Assembly: GCA_014607495.2 (NCBI GenBank)
Contig: CP053152.1
Location: 10,709,899-10,773,898, forward strand
From: Carposina sasakii
Lineage: Eukaryota; Arthropoda; Insecta; Lepidoptera; Carposinidae
Direction of reading: 5' to 3'
DNA length: 64,000 nt
The position numbers and the translations under genes are program-made. Shown here piece after piece: positions 50,098 through 61,439 of the stretch (position 1 is the first letter of the stretch; each line of letters opens with the position of its first letter). The notes under the pieces were generated by a model that was not told the DNA's origin, did not search any database, and saw only the letters and a program-made list of their open reading frames with translations.

Positions 50098-50945
50098 TTG
50101 GGTTGTTCGGAAAGTCATTTCGTTTTTTTTGGGGAACATGAAAGACAGTTTTCGTATAATGAATAAATATTTATTAAATTATATATTGGCCATTCTGGTC
50201 CAACACCTTTTGCCATCTTTCTGGCAGTAACATAATTCCCCTCTCATAAAAGTTTTGGTCCTTGCTGGACTCGTCCAGGTGGTTTTTGACATCTTCATTT
50301 GAGGTAAAGGTTTTGCCATCCAAAAAATTTTGCAGGGACCGGAACAAATAGTAGTCGGAACCCATTTTTCGTCCCCAGTTATAATCCGCTTCCCTAGACG
50401 TTTGAGGAGCGAATCACACGCGTATTTCGCTCGGTAAGGACGGCACCCACACATCGAGCTTCGAGGTTAAGTCCATGCCTTTATGGCCATAAACAGTTGA
50501 ATTCGACAAATTTAACCTCTCACCGATCTCTCGTGTGGTGATTCGCCGATTTGCATCAACTAATGCCTTTATCGCATCTTTGTCAGCTTCGACCGGCCTT
50601 CCAGACCGTGGTGCAGACATCAAAATTGCCGGATCGAAATTTTGCAAACCAGTTCTGGCACTGGCGTACTGTTAACACGCCTTCTCCATACACATCCGTC
50701 AATGGACAGCATTTTTACCTTTTCTGAAGTTAAAAAGTAAAATATGACGAAAATGCTGCTTATTGCTCTCCATATTTAAAAGGGCACCAACCAAAAACTA
50801 CTTAATAGAACTTTTCACACACAAGCCTTGCAATATCAGCTCTCAAGACATATAATGGTTATGGGGCTTAAGTGTGAAGTTAGTTTCGAAAAAACGTAAT
50901 TAAGTCCTCTGGCGGGAAAAAACGAAATGACTTTCCGAACAACCC
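50098..50945 (-). mobile_element. mariner transposon, internally deleted and dead
   Basis: The ends GGGTTGTTCGGAAAGTCATTTCG (50100 on) and its inverted copy (50923-50945) are the terminal repeats; TA flanks both sides (50096-50097, 50946-50947). The length of 848 bp compares with about 1.3 kb for intact mariners. On the minus strand the transposase remains include the N-terminal DNA-binding part (GRPVEADKDAIKALVDANRR, then TREIGERLNLSNSTVYGH), the first catalytic-region motif ITGDEKW, and, in another frame, SDYYLFRSLQNFLDGKTF to ERWQKVLDQNGQYII at the C-terminus. The stretch between GDEKW and SDYYLF, including the HDN catalytic region, is deleted and a frame change occurs there. A further deletion lies between the two helix-turn-helix regions and the YACDSLLKR segment. 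Non-autonomous. Confidence 0.92.
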
Positions 50946-50947
50946 TA

Positions 50948-51510
50948 TAGATATAAACATATACAATTTATCTCTTACTTTTCGTCAGGTGAATATTATT
51001 TAAACACATTTATAATAATAACTAATACTGTATTTCATTTCAACTAAGTGTTTTTACATAATTCTAAAAAAATTAACCATAAAAGTACGTGCTCTCGGCT
51101 TATTGATATTTCTCACTCCCGTCGTAAGATACAGTTTAATGATATAGTCACCTCCATAATAGTAAAAATCAATACCTTCTTTAATTTCTAGGAACATTTA
51201 TTTTTTTTAAATACGGCGACTATGCGACGATCAAAGCGACTCAGCAATCGACTGCTTCGATATCCAGAATACGTACTCACCGCTAACGAGATTTGGAGAC
51301 TGCTCGGGTCTTAACTACCTCTATTAGAATCTCCCTATATTTCAAGGCTTAGCACTGGATTTAAACTTAAAATGGTAGGTACCTTGAAAATGTATTCTAT
51401 GTAAAGGTAATGAATACAGTACTAATATAATTATTTAAATTTAACTGAAATATGTAATAGAATAAACAAAATGAATCTAGTAATCTATAAAAAATTGTAG
51501 TTGTAGTATA
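50948..51510. other. non-coding stretch
   Basis: AT-rich; nothing supported. Confidence 0.5.
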
Positions 51511-51782
51511 GTGTAGCCGCGTGGTGCAGGCAGAGTAGAATTCGTACCACCCCATGTCTGCCCGTGGGTATCGTACGTGGCGATTAAGGGTTTCCGGGAG
51601 ATGGGCAGCAGCGCCTCCCGTGTTGACAACATAGTCCAAAATACAAACTGCAGTCACCAACCCGCCTGCCCAACGTGGTGTTTATGGGCAAATACCCCCC
51701 ATGGCAGTCTTGTGGCGTGCCCTGGGGGAGGCCTACGTCCAGCAGTGGACTGCAATAGGCTGATGATGATGATGATGATGAG
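51511..51782 (+). repeat. SINE family D, full-length copy
   Basis: It starts GTGTAGCCGCGTGGTGCAGG, contains CCCATGTCTGCCCGTGGGTA, GATTAAGGGTTTCCGGGAG, AACCCGCCTGCCCAACGTGG and ends GGGGGAGGCCTACGTCCAGC AGTGGACTGCAATAGGCTGA followed by (TGA)n. The tail, read in frame, is EAYVQQWTAIG-stop, the C-terminal end of a LINE reverse transcriptase, so the element ends with a LINE-derived tail. No tRNA-like head is apparent. Confidence 0.8.
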
Positions 51783-53211
51783 TATAGTGTAATAACTTAT
51801 TAGAAACGCCAATATACCTACTCGTATCCACGGGGATTCCCTAGGGTGATGTTTCGCCTAATTACTGAGCCTTTGAACAAAAAATTTACAAGATCGATTA
51901 TTATCCGAAGGCAATTTATTCGAACAGCCACCTAATTTCCTATGTACGTATAAAATATAAATTTAATGGTCATAAGGCGCACGGCACGCAACTCCCAAAT
52001 GACGCAACTAAGTAAAGTCGAACGAAAATACGTAAATTATGGCTCAACAGGCCTTTCCGCCCGTTAACGATTTCTACTCAAACTTAAATTCGAATCGTGA
52101 AAGAAAATTAATTAATCACAGGTGGCGCGCTAGGGCGCATTCACATGACCCACGCACGGCAGAGTCATATACACCCGCCCTTAGCCACGCACAAACAGAG
52201 GCGGACTTGTGAACAGTCATAAGCCATTACTGGAACAGAAATATAGAACCCATTGTGTCGATAGATTGAACTTGCTCAGTAATTAAGTGGGCGAACACAC
52301 CTCGGCAAAATTACGAGGCTGAACATCGTCATTAACACTGCTGGTGTTACTTTTTATAATGGAAAATGCAGCTTATTCCGTGTAGTATATTTAAAATATC
52401 AAAAACCTTTCAGAGAGACCACGAAAAACATACTCAACGTAATTCCTCTGAAATTGTGCAATATAATTTCACCGAGGAAACATTTAGGCGGCCATTACAT
52501 TTTCAAACGTCTAATTAATAATATAAAACTCAATTTACTGCGCAGCGAGATGAAAATGATGTACATTCTCGGCATCTGCGGCGATATTTCATTATAATGT
52601 CCCAATCGCCAGGGCCGTAATGATTGTACCATAAAGTGTAGTAAGAAGCGCGGGTAATTGAAACAGTGTCACTACGCAGGGACAATAAAATGGGCCAGTA
52701 CCGAGGGCGCGGGTGTCATCAATAAAGGCCATACGTTAGGGCAGGCTTGTTCATTACCAGGCTTGGCGCGGCGTCTCCACATTCCCATTACCGTGGAGTT
52801 AAGAGACGCGAACGACGATAAATACCAGCCGAGGAGCCCTGCTTTATTTCTTGCGCACAATTTCATTTACATTAGAGGTGCTGAAGCCGGCCCTGGAGAG
52901 TCATGTGCAAGTCGCGTACAGATTTTCGAGCGAAGTTACGGGATACCATAGTTATCTGTTGTGACAAAGGCCTTACTAATTACAGCTAATTGCATTTTCT
53001 TACGTACCTACGAGTACTAGCATCGCAAAACTGTGCCGGTTGTTATTAATTCGGAACGTTCGTTCACCTTTGTCTTTTGTAATACGATTATTTATTCGTG
53101 CCTGTTTATTGTCTCATCGCGGTCGGTTAATGGGCTTTTAAAATGGTATTTAGTGTCGAAGTACAACATTGTTGATAAAAAAAAAGTTTATATATATAAA
53201 AAAAATAACGT
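51783..53211. other. non-coding stretch
   Basis: No gene supported. The 52658-52951 frame is open on both strands and has no motif. Confidence 0.5.
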
Positions 53212-53375
53212 TGCCAATATGTAATTTAGAAAAGAGATGGTAAAATTCGTCGTCCGAGTAATTGACCGGTAGCTCAGTGGTTAGAGCGGCTGGCACGGTT
53301 TGCAGTGGTCGTGGGTTCGATTCCCACTCGGGTGAAGATTTTTTCATTTCATTTCTTTATTAATAATTTTATAAT
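53212..53375 (+). repeat. SINE family C, full copy with tRNA-related centre
   Basis: Same layout as 39639-39805: leader TGCCAATATGTAATTTAGAA, tRNA-like core 53264-53337 with a good box A (TAGCTCAGTGG) and box B (GGTTCGATTCC), then a TTTATTAATAATTTTATAAT tail. The acceptor stem is mismatched and the anticodon stem bulged, so it is a SINE rather than a tRNA gene. Confidence 0.8.
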
Positions 53376-53984
53376 AAAAAGTTTTTTCAATAAATAACAT
53401 TATTGGCTAAGTATTCAAACCGTTTTGATTAATAACATTATAAATACTTTATTGTACTTACTTTTAAATCATTTTGGTACAAAGGCATAGTTAGTGTTAG
53501 AAAGCAAGCATTACTAAGGGGTTAAGTAGCTTAAAAATTTAAGAGTTCTAATAGCCGGTAAGTAACTTTATAAAAGTGAATAGTGTTCACTATATGTATT
53601 TTTATAAAACTCTGCAAAAATCGATAACTTAAAAAAGAAAGGCGTTTATCCAATAGTGGGACTCCATATAAAAGCCTAGCTTTATAAAAATATTTTTATT
53701 TGAAAAATTATAGGGAAAACCCGTTAAAAGTCTTCGCTTAAGTCCTGTTCATCTAATCTACAGTCTACTCTAAGTTACCAAAATTCCGAGTTTAAAGAAG
53801 CACTTTAAAATCAAAATACTTACTTTTATCCTCTGTAATGTACTTTTATGTCTAATTTCATTTGGCTACGCTAGCTGGGACCACAGTGCAATAACAGAAA
53901 AGAGGTTCAACTCAACATAATAAATGATCATGTTAGTTAGACTTCATACCTGTTAGGTCTTTTGGACGCTATGACTTCACTACC
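53376..53984. other. non-coding stretch
   Basis: AT-rich DNA; nothing supported. Confidence 0.5.
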
Positions 53985-54190
53985 TACGAGTATTATAAAC
54001 AAAGTCATCCCGCTGCATGTCTGTCCCTATGTATGCTTAGATCTCAAAAACTACGCAACGGATATTGAAGCGGTTTTTTTAAATAGATACAGTGATTAAC
54101 AGTGATTAAGAGGAAGGTTTATATGTATAACTAGGGACTCGCCCCAGCTTCGCACCGACGCAATGCCCTCTCACGCGAATGAAGTGCTAG
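53985..54190 (+). mobile_element. Helitron-like non-autonomous element, diverged
   Basis: It has the AGTATTATAAA start region, CATGTCTGTCCCTATGTATG, CTACGCAACGGATATTGAAG and an end CTCACGCGAATGAAGTGCTAG before T, comparable with the 35055-35260 element (shared CCTCTCACGCG-GA-GAAGT end). CTAG|T fits a Helitron 3' terminus. The 5' boundary is uncertain. Confidence 0.5.
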
Positions 54191-54309
54191 TTACCTATAT
54201 TTTAACTCAATATTTTCACAATTTTGTTCAATTTCACGTCATAATAGTCACGTCGTAATATATTAAATCAGCTATTGTCAATTATGCTTTCATTTTTCGC
54301 CTTACTATT

Positions 54310-54735
54310 TCTATATTACATACATACATACATACAGGGTGATTTTTGGAAAATATTAGGGTCCAAAGTTGAGTAAATAGACTGCGTTTTTCTGCATAAA
54401 TGCACATAGACGCGCGTAGCAGGATTTTTTCACGAAAAATAATTAATATCTGTCTATAAAAAAACTAACATAAACACTAGACACTATAAATTTCGCACTA
54501 TCAAGGAATTTAAAATTAAAAAAAAAAAAATTCCCAGCATTTTTTTTGGCATAAACTTACTTTATTTCATGTATAGAATACGTACCCTTCGTTAAAGGTG
54601 GCCACAAAAAAACACCCTGTATAATCACGCCTTTATCCCTTACGGGGTAGGCAAAGCACCAAGGGCCGATAGAACCACATGGTGCCACTTCTGATCAATT
54701 TTGAGGGTAGGTATAGTTGAGATATACAAGTTCGT
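54310..54735 (-). repeat. SINE family A copy, split by a MITE
   Basis: The SINE 3' tail (CATA)n lies at 54310-54334 and the rest, from TAATCACGCC through CCTTACGGGGTAGGC, ACATGGTGCCACTTCTGATC and TATAGTTGAGA to ACAAGTTCG, at 54620-54735. Excising the MITE with one TA restores CATACATATAATCACGCC, exactly the family tail. The 5' half of the SINE is absent. Confidence 0.85.
54335..54619 (+). mobile_element. MITE family E, short intact-ended copy with TA duplication
   Basis: It runs from CAGGGTGATTTTTGGAAAAT to GGTGGCCACAAAAAAACACC CTG, flanked by TA at 54333-54334 and 54620-54621. Relative to the 24- and 36.5-kb copies it lacks about 90 bp after ATTTTTGG. The TA duplication points to a Tc1/mariner-type mobilising transposase (inference). 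Non-coding. Confidence 0.88.
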
Positions 54736-56292
54736 GTTTCTATATTAGTGCAAGTTATACTACTTTAATGTTCTTATGCTGTGAGGAAAGCTTTTTACCT
54801 TAGCTGTAATATGATGACTGGTTTGGTTTCATGCCAATTCTACTGTACTTAAAACCACGAGACTCCAAACTCTTTTCATGGCAGAAGAAATTTTGTATAC
54901 TATTTCATAGGTACAGATATTTTAGATATGTGGATTTCTTACCTTGGTACTGATCTATGAGGAACATAGGCTATGATATTATTATGGTAATAGCTAACGT
55001 CATGTACACGGAAAAAATCTGTCAAATCCATAGTAGTATGACAGTGAACATTTCATAAGCGTTCAAAAACTGGATATAAGGGTTTTATTATTAATACAAT
55101 AACAATAAAATTTTAATTTTTATATTTTTTTTTGTAAAACCAATCAAGGTTTAGTCAGTGCGTAGAAACTTTTCGTAGCAAGTGCTACGGACTACGAACC
55201 TACTACGGTTTTCTATTTATTAGACTACGATATAAAAATGCATTGTGGTTTTTCAAGTAAAATATCTGCAGCTGTAATCACAAGCTGAAACTGTAAAAAG
55301 TATGCTACCAGGTAAATCATTAACATTTTCAGCCATCGAAGTTTTCGTTACGATGTCACTAGCGCCAACATATCTAGCATTGATATTACATAGGTCAGTC
55401 CACGGTCGAATGATTATCAGCAAACCTATAAATATTGACTAAAAGCCCATAATTTATTATTCAATAGTTAATCTGTTTACAATAGTGTTATTCTAAATTC
55501 TCGGAAACTTCGATATTACCTTTAAAATGGAGCTGCCATTTGATTTCAACCCAGTAGGGTTTGTAATGTCTTCTATCAGACAATAGTCATGAATTCCATA
55601 CTTATTGCTATCGATTTGCTAGAAATAGCTGAGGGTGCTAGACATGCTATTGTTATAGTACATGAAAGATAGTACATCTTTATTTAATATGAATGGTATT
55701 AATAGAGGATACGTGACAGCTGAAATAGATTTATTAAGAACAGTATATTTTTCCCGATAAATTATTTTAAAAAATCGTAAAAAGTTTTCAATTGATGTAT
55801 TTTTGTACTCGTAACGACATCGACTTATGTCCAATACCCACTCTTCATCGTGATAAAAGGAATTTATATACAAATTTATACACTTTACACACGTTAACCT
55901 AATCCCGAACTCGACCTTGTATATTATTTATTTTGCAAAATAAATAAAAAATAAGTGTTTTTTATATTTGCATTAAAAAAAATATTTTATAAAATTCAAA
56001 ATATGTTTTTATTATAATATTTTTTTGTATTTGTATTCTTTTAAAATAAAGGGGGGTATAATGTAAGGGTATTATGTTACACCTTACTGTCCTTATGCAC
56101 ATAGTGATGTTTAGACAGCGACACGTTACAGTCGTTTCTATAATAAACGTAATTCAGTGATTAAGTGCTGTTTCATTTGTGACCACTCACGTTGAGGACA
56201 TGTATCGAGAATCAGGAGATACTTCACCCTCACATTTGTATATAGGTATATGTAACACTATAGAGATACATATAAATCGGTGACAATGTTTC
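54736..56292. other. non-coding stretch
   Basis: AT-rich DNA. The minus-strand frame at 55619-55873 has no motif. Confidence 0.5.
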
Positions 56293-56451
56293 ACTCATCG
56301 TCAGCCTATTACAGTCCACTGCTGGACGTAGGCCTCCCCCAGACCACGCCACACGGCTCGATCTCCCGTTTTGCCATCCAATTACTATCAGCTGCCCCTT
56401 TAAGTCGTCGGTCCATCTGGCCGGAGGGCGTCCAACGCTACGATGTTCCAC
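56293..56451 (-). mobile_element. LINE 3'-end relic (reverse-transcriptase C-terminus)
   Basis: The minus strand encodes SVGRPPARWTDDL, then after a frame slip LGEAYVQQWTVIG and a TGA stop. The GRPxxRWxDDL...EAYVQQWTxIG signature is the usual C-terminus of a common lepidopteran LINE. The end GTCAGCCTATTACAGTCCAC is the same tail carried by SINE family D. Confidence 0.8.
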
Positions 56452-59400
56452 TATTTCTATACAATTGTACCGTCCAATGAATGTTGCAAACTGCCAGCCC
56501 AGCTCATATACGCCCCTTAATATTTAATGTCTAACCAACATTTCTATGACGGCGTATGAACCAGCCCCGCATTTAGAATTCAACGTCAATGTGACATATA
56601 ATGGTACACAGTGGATTTCCTTTACCCTTATTTAACGATTATATGTTACAGTTATTGATTTTGATGGTTTCTTGTTGTCTATGTATAAAAATTAAGTAAA
56701 ACTAAAAGTTTTTTTATGTGTAAACTATATAGTATAAGACGGTAACCATTTACTCCTGGATATAAAACAAACGTTTATAAAATCAAGCCGATATACTCTT
56801 TGTCAACAAAACTATTTAATTTTCGATTTTTGCAGGAAAACATCTTAAACATACGTGAATTCATTTTTAACGGTCCAATATAGATCGTATTGGAAAATGA
56901 GAGCGATGAAAAGACAAGATAAGCTTATTTGCTGTCTTGCGACTGGTTGGCAACCGGTTGCTCAAAGGCAAAAACCGACTACACGACTAGTTCTATGAAG
57001 GCTAAGTGGTACGGGGCAGTGACTTTTTAATCGGGTAGGCCTCATGTCATGTTTGACAGTGACTATCTAGCGATTACGACCAGTCGCAAGTTATAAAATC
57101 AACCCGCGGAACGCTGCAGGTTACGTAACGTTATCGCCAATTCGGTCTTTATATCTGATTTGAATTTCGCGCATTACGGCCCATCGGAACACCCCTCCGA
57201 GTAAACACTCAAACATTTTAAGTAACTGCGCTGAAATTCAACGGGAAACGACGACTCGCGCTTATCTTATTTCTTCGAACAACGGTTACGTAAATATGGA
57301 AGGAGCTCCCGGGGTGCGGCGGAGTATTTCATTATCCGTGACCTGTTGAGCGCAAGATTTGTGACTCATCTCCTTTACGTAACGTTTTCGTGCGCTCGCA
57401 ACACGATTTTTTTGCCTTATCAAATTTTCGTGAACACTTGCGTAAGTAAACGGTACATAAGAATGTTTTATTACCCAAGGACGTACAATGTATGAACACA
57501 TCTTTGGGGCGATATTCTCTTTCAATAACAACGTCCTCAGGCCTCCGCTTAGAAGTTATCTGTGGTAGCATTCGGTGGATTTTTTATCGCATTTCAGAAG
57601 CTCTTACGTAGCCTCCGGTTCCCACGCCCCGGCTTCCGTTTAGCGGCAATCAGGAGCAGGCTGCGACGCTCTGTCAATACGAAGGCGAGAGGTTTCCCTG
57701 ATAAACTTATCTAGCCGCCCCCCGGGCCCCTCCCCCTGTGTCGTCTGCACGTTTATCTCACGTATGTACGCCCGCACCACATTACTCTCTAGAAAGTGTC
57801 TTAGTTTGCTTTCTTGGCTTTTATTGCGATGCGTTTAATAGCTCCCATCGGTGAAGCAATTAAAACCGTAATAAGTACCCTCTCTATATTGATTTTGAAG
57901 AGGCCGCCATGTTTTCGGAATCAGATATAAATAAAGCAAATTGGTTGGTATTACTTAAAAGCAATACTCATATTTTGCGTTCTCATAAAACTCGTATAGT
58001 TGGCCGACTGCCCATGGTCCGCCACAAGTATCTTAAAGCATACAAATAAACATTACTTGAGGAAACAAATGCAGAATCTTACAAAATGCAGTTAACGTCA
58101 ACGCATGCGAGACGGTCGAGCGAACGTGTGCACTTTTAAGAAGTTGCTTTATTTTGTAGTTCTTTACAGGACACGGTTGAAAGGAATCTGGAATAATGTC
58201 GGCTAACGGTGAACTTTGTTAGAATGGGGAAATCTTAGTCGAGAGCAACATTGTCGCAACTCGCTGCCGCAGTACCTCCTGCACCGTCCTTTATGCCGTA
58301 ACGTTTACGTCGACACCGCTTAATCTCGCTCTTTTGTTCTAAAGGTCACCAGCAGGAGCGGGTCGACCATAACTTATCGCCCCGCAATATTATGCAGAAT
58401 ATTTCTCAAATTAATAAAATTTGACTCCAACCCGAATCTATTTTAACGCATCGGCGTTTTATTCTCAATATCCTCGAGTGGGTTCTGTTCTACCTTTTTT
58501 ATTTCGGCACTTTTTACGTCCGCTTCGAAGGTTCGTGGATGTGAATTAAAAAAACATCAACCCGCAGACGATTACTTTCGCAAAAGATGGCTTTAATACC
58601 TAAAAACATTTGTATATTTCCCTGATTCAGTAAATATGTTTCAGATAATATTTTCGTATAGAATGAAGATGTAATTTCTTTACCTACCAACACATTGACT
58701 TACGTTCATAGCGCTTTTCCTTCGAATCAATCGGGCTGAAATTTAATGGCCGCTTTCATATTCGCATTACTCACCTCCATGTGCGAATGTTCGTGGGAGT
58801 TGATGAAGTGTGAAACGCGGCTTTTTCCTGCGAAACAATTAAATTGCTCGTACCTACATCGATAGGATTAGGAGTGGGGTTCTGCGATGCGGGAGGCTCG
58901 ACTCAATGGCATTAAGGCGGGCGCATTCGAGCAGATCTTAAGTCCGCTCGGTTTAACCAAGATCTTTGCGTCGGTGTCGACTAGCATCCACTCCGATCGA
59001 TATAATATCGGCTAGAGGGCGTGCCTACTCGTACCTAGCGAGGGCTAAATACAATTTACCTTTGTTATTTTTCGTGTCATTAAACTGCGTCGCTCTCTCG
59101 AACGCTTGATCGGGATTGCGAACTTCGATGCGAATTGTTTGTGAGCCTCTCGGCGACATCAATTAACGTCGGATTCTCTCGCTAAATTTTCTTCATGGCC
59201 GTTCTTATTATTGTAGGTAGATTTAAAACGGAATCATTTCCCGCTGCTGAATTATTCCAAGCATTTCCAACAGGTATTGCTTTTGTAATTCAAAATTAAT
59301 TCTGGCGTCTTCTATTTGGTTTCGAGCGGGACGTTAGTGAATTTCGGTGTCATGCAATCTAAGTTTTTAAAGTAGACTGGCATTTATCTGGGGTGTCCCC

Positions 59401-61040
59401 TCCGTTGCGTGTTCCCGAACAAATGGGGGGTGGCCATGTATTTGGCGGCCGCTACTGGCGTAGGCGCCGGTTCATTTGTAAAGCTTTATCAGCCCTGACA
59501 AATGGCGACACTCACTATTTTTATGTCGTGGACGATCGAGAAATACCGTCCATGCCAGACAACGATTTAGAACTTGAAAACTCTTATAAGACCTGTGTGC
59601 CTAATATTGTAGTGTTTTATTAATTTTACATGATGACGATTAATGTTTAAATTCTATTTATCCCACTTGAAACATCTGTATAGCGTTATGTTGGTTTTGG
59701 TTCTTTTACTTAATCTATGATTTAAATCAAAACTTAAGATCCTTTTGTCAAATAACTTTAAATGAAGCATTCATAATGTATTAATAACTGTATAAATTGA
59801 AGTAATAAAAACAACGTGTGTTAGCTAAATAAAAGAGATTGTATAAATTAAAAAAAGACATATTATTAAAAACTTATAAAATACAATGTTAGATATATCC
59901 AGTTTGTAAACAGTACACATTTATTGTTTCCTTGTTTATTATAATTTCACATGTTGATTTATTCACCTTGGCGTTCATAAAACTCGGTAGGAAGACACTC
60001 AGCGCCGCAAAGCCGCGTCACTTGAGCGCGTTAATGCCACAGCACGTAGTTTCATGTCGTCACAGAAAGTTGTGCAAAGTGCACAAAGTGCGCGAATGCC
60101 GGCGGTAAAGCCTTCATTTGTCGGCTTCTGACGGCCGTGTGACAAATGTGGACGCCGTACGTACGCTCGCAACGAGGGCATGTCACGATTATGCACAGCT
60201 ATGAAAAATGCCACTGGAAAGTTTTCGTCTATCTGACAAGTGGTTTTGTGTGTACTAATTTGTTTTAGACGCATACCCGAGGCGGTTTTATTCGGATGGC
60301 TTATTTAAGAGGCGACCTGATTTAACTTTAAATTGATCTTTCCGAAGGGTTTAACATTATTTAAAGCCCGCGTACTTTTCTGTAGCGCTCCTCGTTGCGA
60401 AAATTCTATTGCTAGAGGTTTGGGTTAGCGTAGATTGGGTAATTTATACTTGCCTCCAGCCGCCCATCCGCAGGGAGGCGGTAGACACGAGCAGTGAAGA
60501 GAGCCATACCGTTCGTTAAAATTACTTAATGGTTCGATTAAATTGCAGGGTTTAATTATGAGCTACATTAATTTACTTCGGTCTCTGATATTGACATTGA
60601 GATTACTCTGGTTCAAAATAGAGATAGTTCGATACAATGATAATTTTGCACATTTTACGCATTGTTGATGTAGCAAGCTGACGACCATTTATAAATTAAC
60701 GAATGTTGACGCTTTATGAAATTCAAACAAGATGTAATTTTAAGTAATTACTTCAAACCTTGTAAAATTTGTCTTGCTGTATAATAAGCTTTCAATGATA
60801 AGCTCCTTGACTTGCTAAAGCAAATTAAAATTCAATTTGTGCCTCGAACCGTGAAGCATAACGGATTGTGGACCGATTTCGTCGCCCCCTTTCTTCCATA
60901 ATTTTGCGAGTTGCCCGTCTCGAGACGGTGTTCTCTTAATTCATACTACAATAAGAAGAATCAACTGTTAAGCCTATTAGTATCAAATAGGTAATTGAAA
61001 TATCTCCGCCTCTTATACAATTAAGTGTCTCTTGTTTCAG
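56452..61040. other. Rbp6 intron, 3' part
   Basis: Ends at the acceptor CTTGTTTCAG. No additional exon recognised. A GC-rich patch at about 57600-57770 (CCGGTTCCCACGCCCCGG, CGCCCCCCGGGCCC) and frames at 57286-57571, 59393-59623 and 59999-60274 show no motif. Confidence 0.6.
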
Positions 61041-61125
61041 GTCGAATGCAAAAAAGCACAGCCAAAAGAAGTGATGCTACCAGCTAATTTGGCAAAGACG
61101 AGAGCCGCCGGACGCGGCGCGTACG
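61041..61125 (+). CDS. Rbp6: Rbp6 exon encoding the end of RRM2 and linker
   Basis: The acceptor CTTGTTTCAG precedes GTC GAA TGC. The phase-0 start joins directly to the ATG ending the 44054-44136 exon, giving the family-typical run NNKM-VECKKAQPKEV. The exon encodes 28 residues, VECKKAQPKEVMLP then ANLAKTRAAGRGAY, and ends in phase 1 at TAC G|GTGAGT. VECKKAQPKEVM is the beta-4 strand and RRM2 exit shared by all Musashi proteins. The LPANLAKTRAAGRGAY linker is, from memory, Rbp6-type rather than vertebrate Msi1-type. The trailing G forms GGT with the 63847 exon or GAT with the 62946 microexon. The same frame stays open past the donor (see the 61041-61439 entry). Confidence 0.95.
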
Positions 61126-61439
61126 GTGAGTTGCTAGGTAGCGCTGTAGCGGGCGGCGCGGTCAGCGTGCGGTACGCTCCGTACCCGGTGCACGCGCCGG
61201 CGCAGCTCATAGTGGCCGGGCCAAGCGCCGGCGCAAGCGGGGTGCATGCAGCGGCCTACAGGCGCGCCCTAGCCGCTTTGCGTCCCGCGCCACGCCCCTC
61301 TCGCCCTGCGCTTGGCCCTCTTTCTCTTCCTCCTTTGACCTACTCCGTTTCCGAGCTCCTGGGTGCTCATGCCCTCGACATTCCCTCTCTGTACTCCCCC
61401 CTGACCCATGCCGCACTACCAACTCCTCTGCCGCTCTGA
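61041..61439 (+). CDS. Rbp6: Rbp6 alternative 3'-extended terminal exon (candidate isoform)
   Basis: If the donor at 61126 is not used, the Rbp6 frame stays open for about 104 more codons and stops at TGA 61437-61439. The added tail begins GELLGSAVAGG, continues VRYAPYPVHAPAQLIVAG and AAAYRRALAALRPAP, and is rich in Ala, Pro, Leu and Ser. No stop codon occurs although the surrounding intron is AT-rich, and codons 1-70 of the tail favour G/C in third positions. Downstream, the first AATAAA is at 62592-62597, with a T-rich stretch about 25 nt later, so a transcript with a roughly 1.17-kb 3' UTR is conceivable. Caution: the patch is GC-rich and is also open on the opposite strand, so openness alone is weak evidence. 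Whether a real isoform or simply intron, RNA data would decide. Confidence 0.5.
   Translation, partial: VECKKAQPKEVMLPANLAKTRAAGRGAYGELLGSAVAGGAVSVRYAPYPVHAPAQLIVAGPSAGASGVHAAAYRRALAALRPAPRPSRPALGPLSLPPLTYSVSELLGAHALDIPSLYSPLTHAALPTPLPL

Noticed and set aside
53264..53337. tRNA gene call
   Set aside because: Same SINE family as at 39.7 kb; acceptor stem mismatched.
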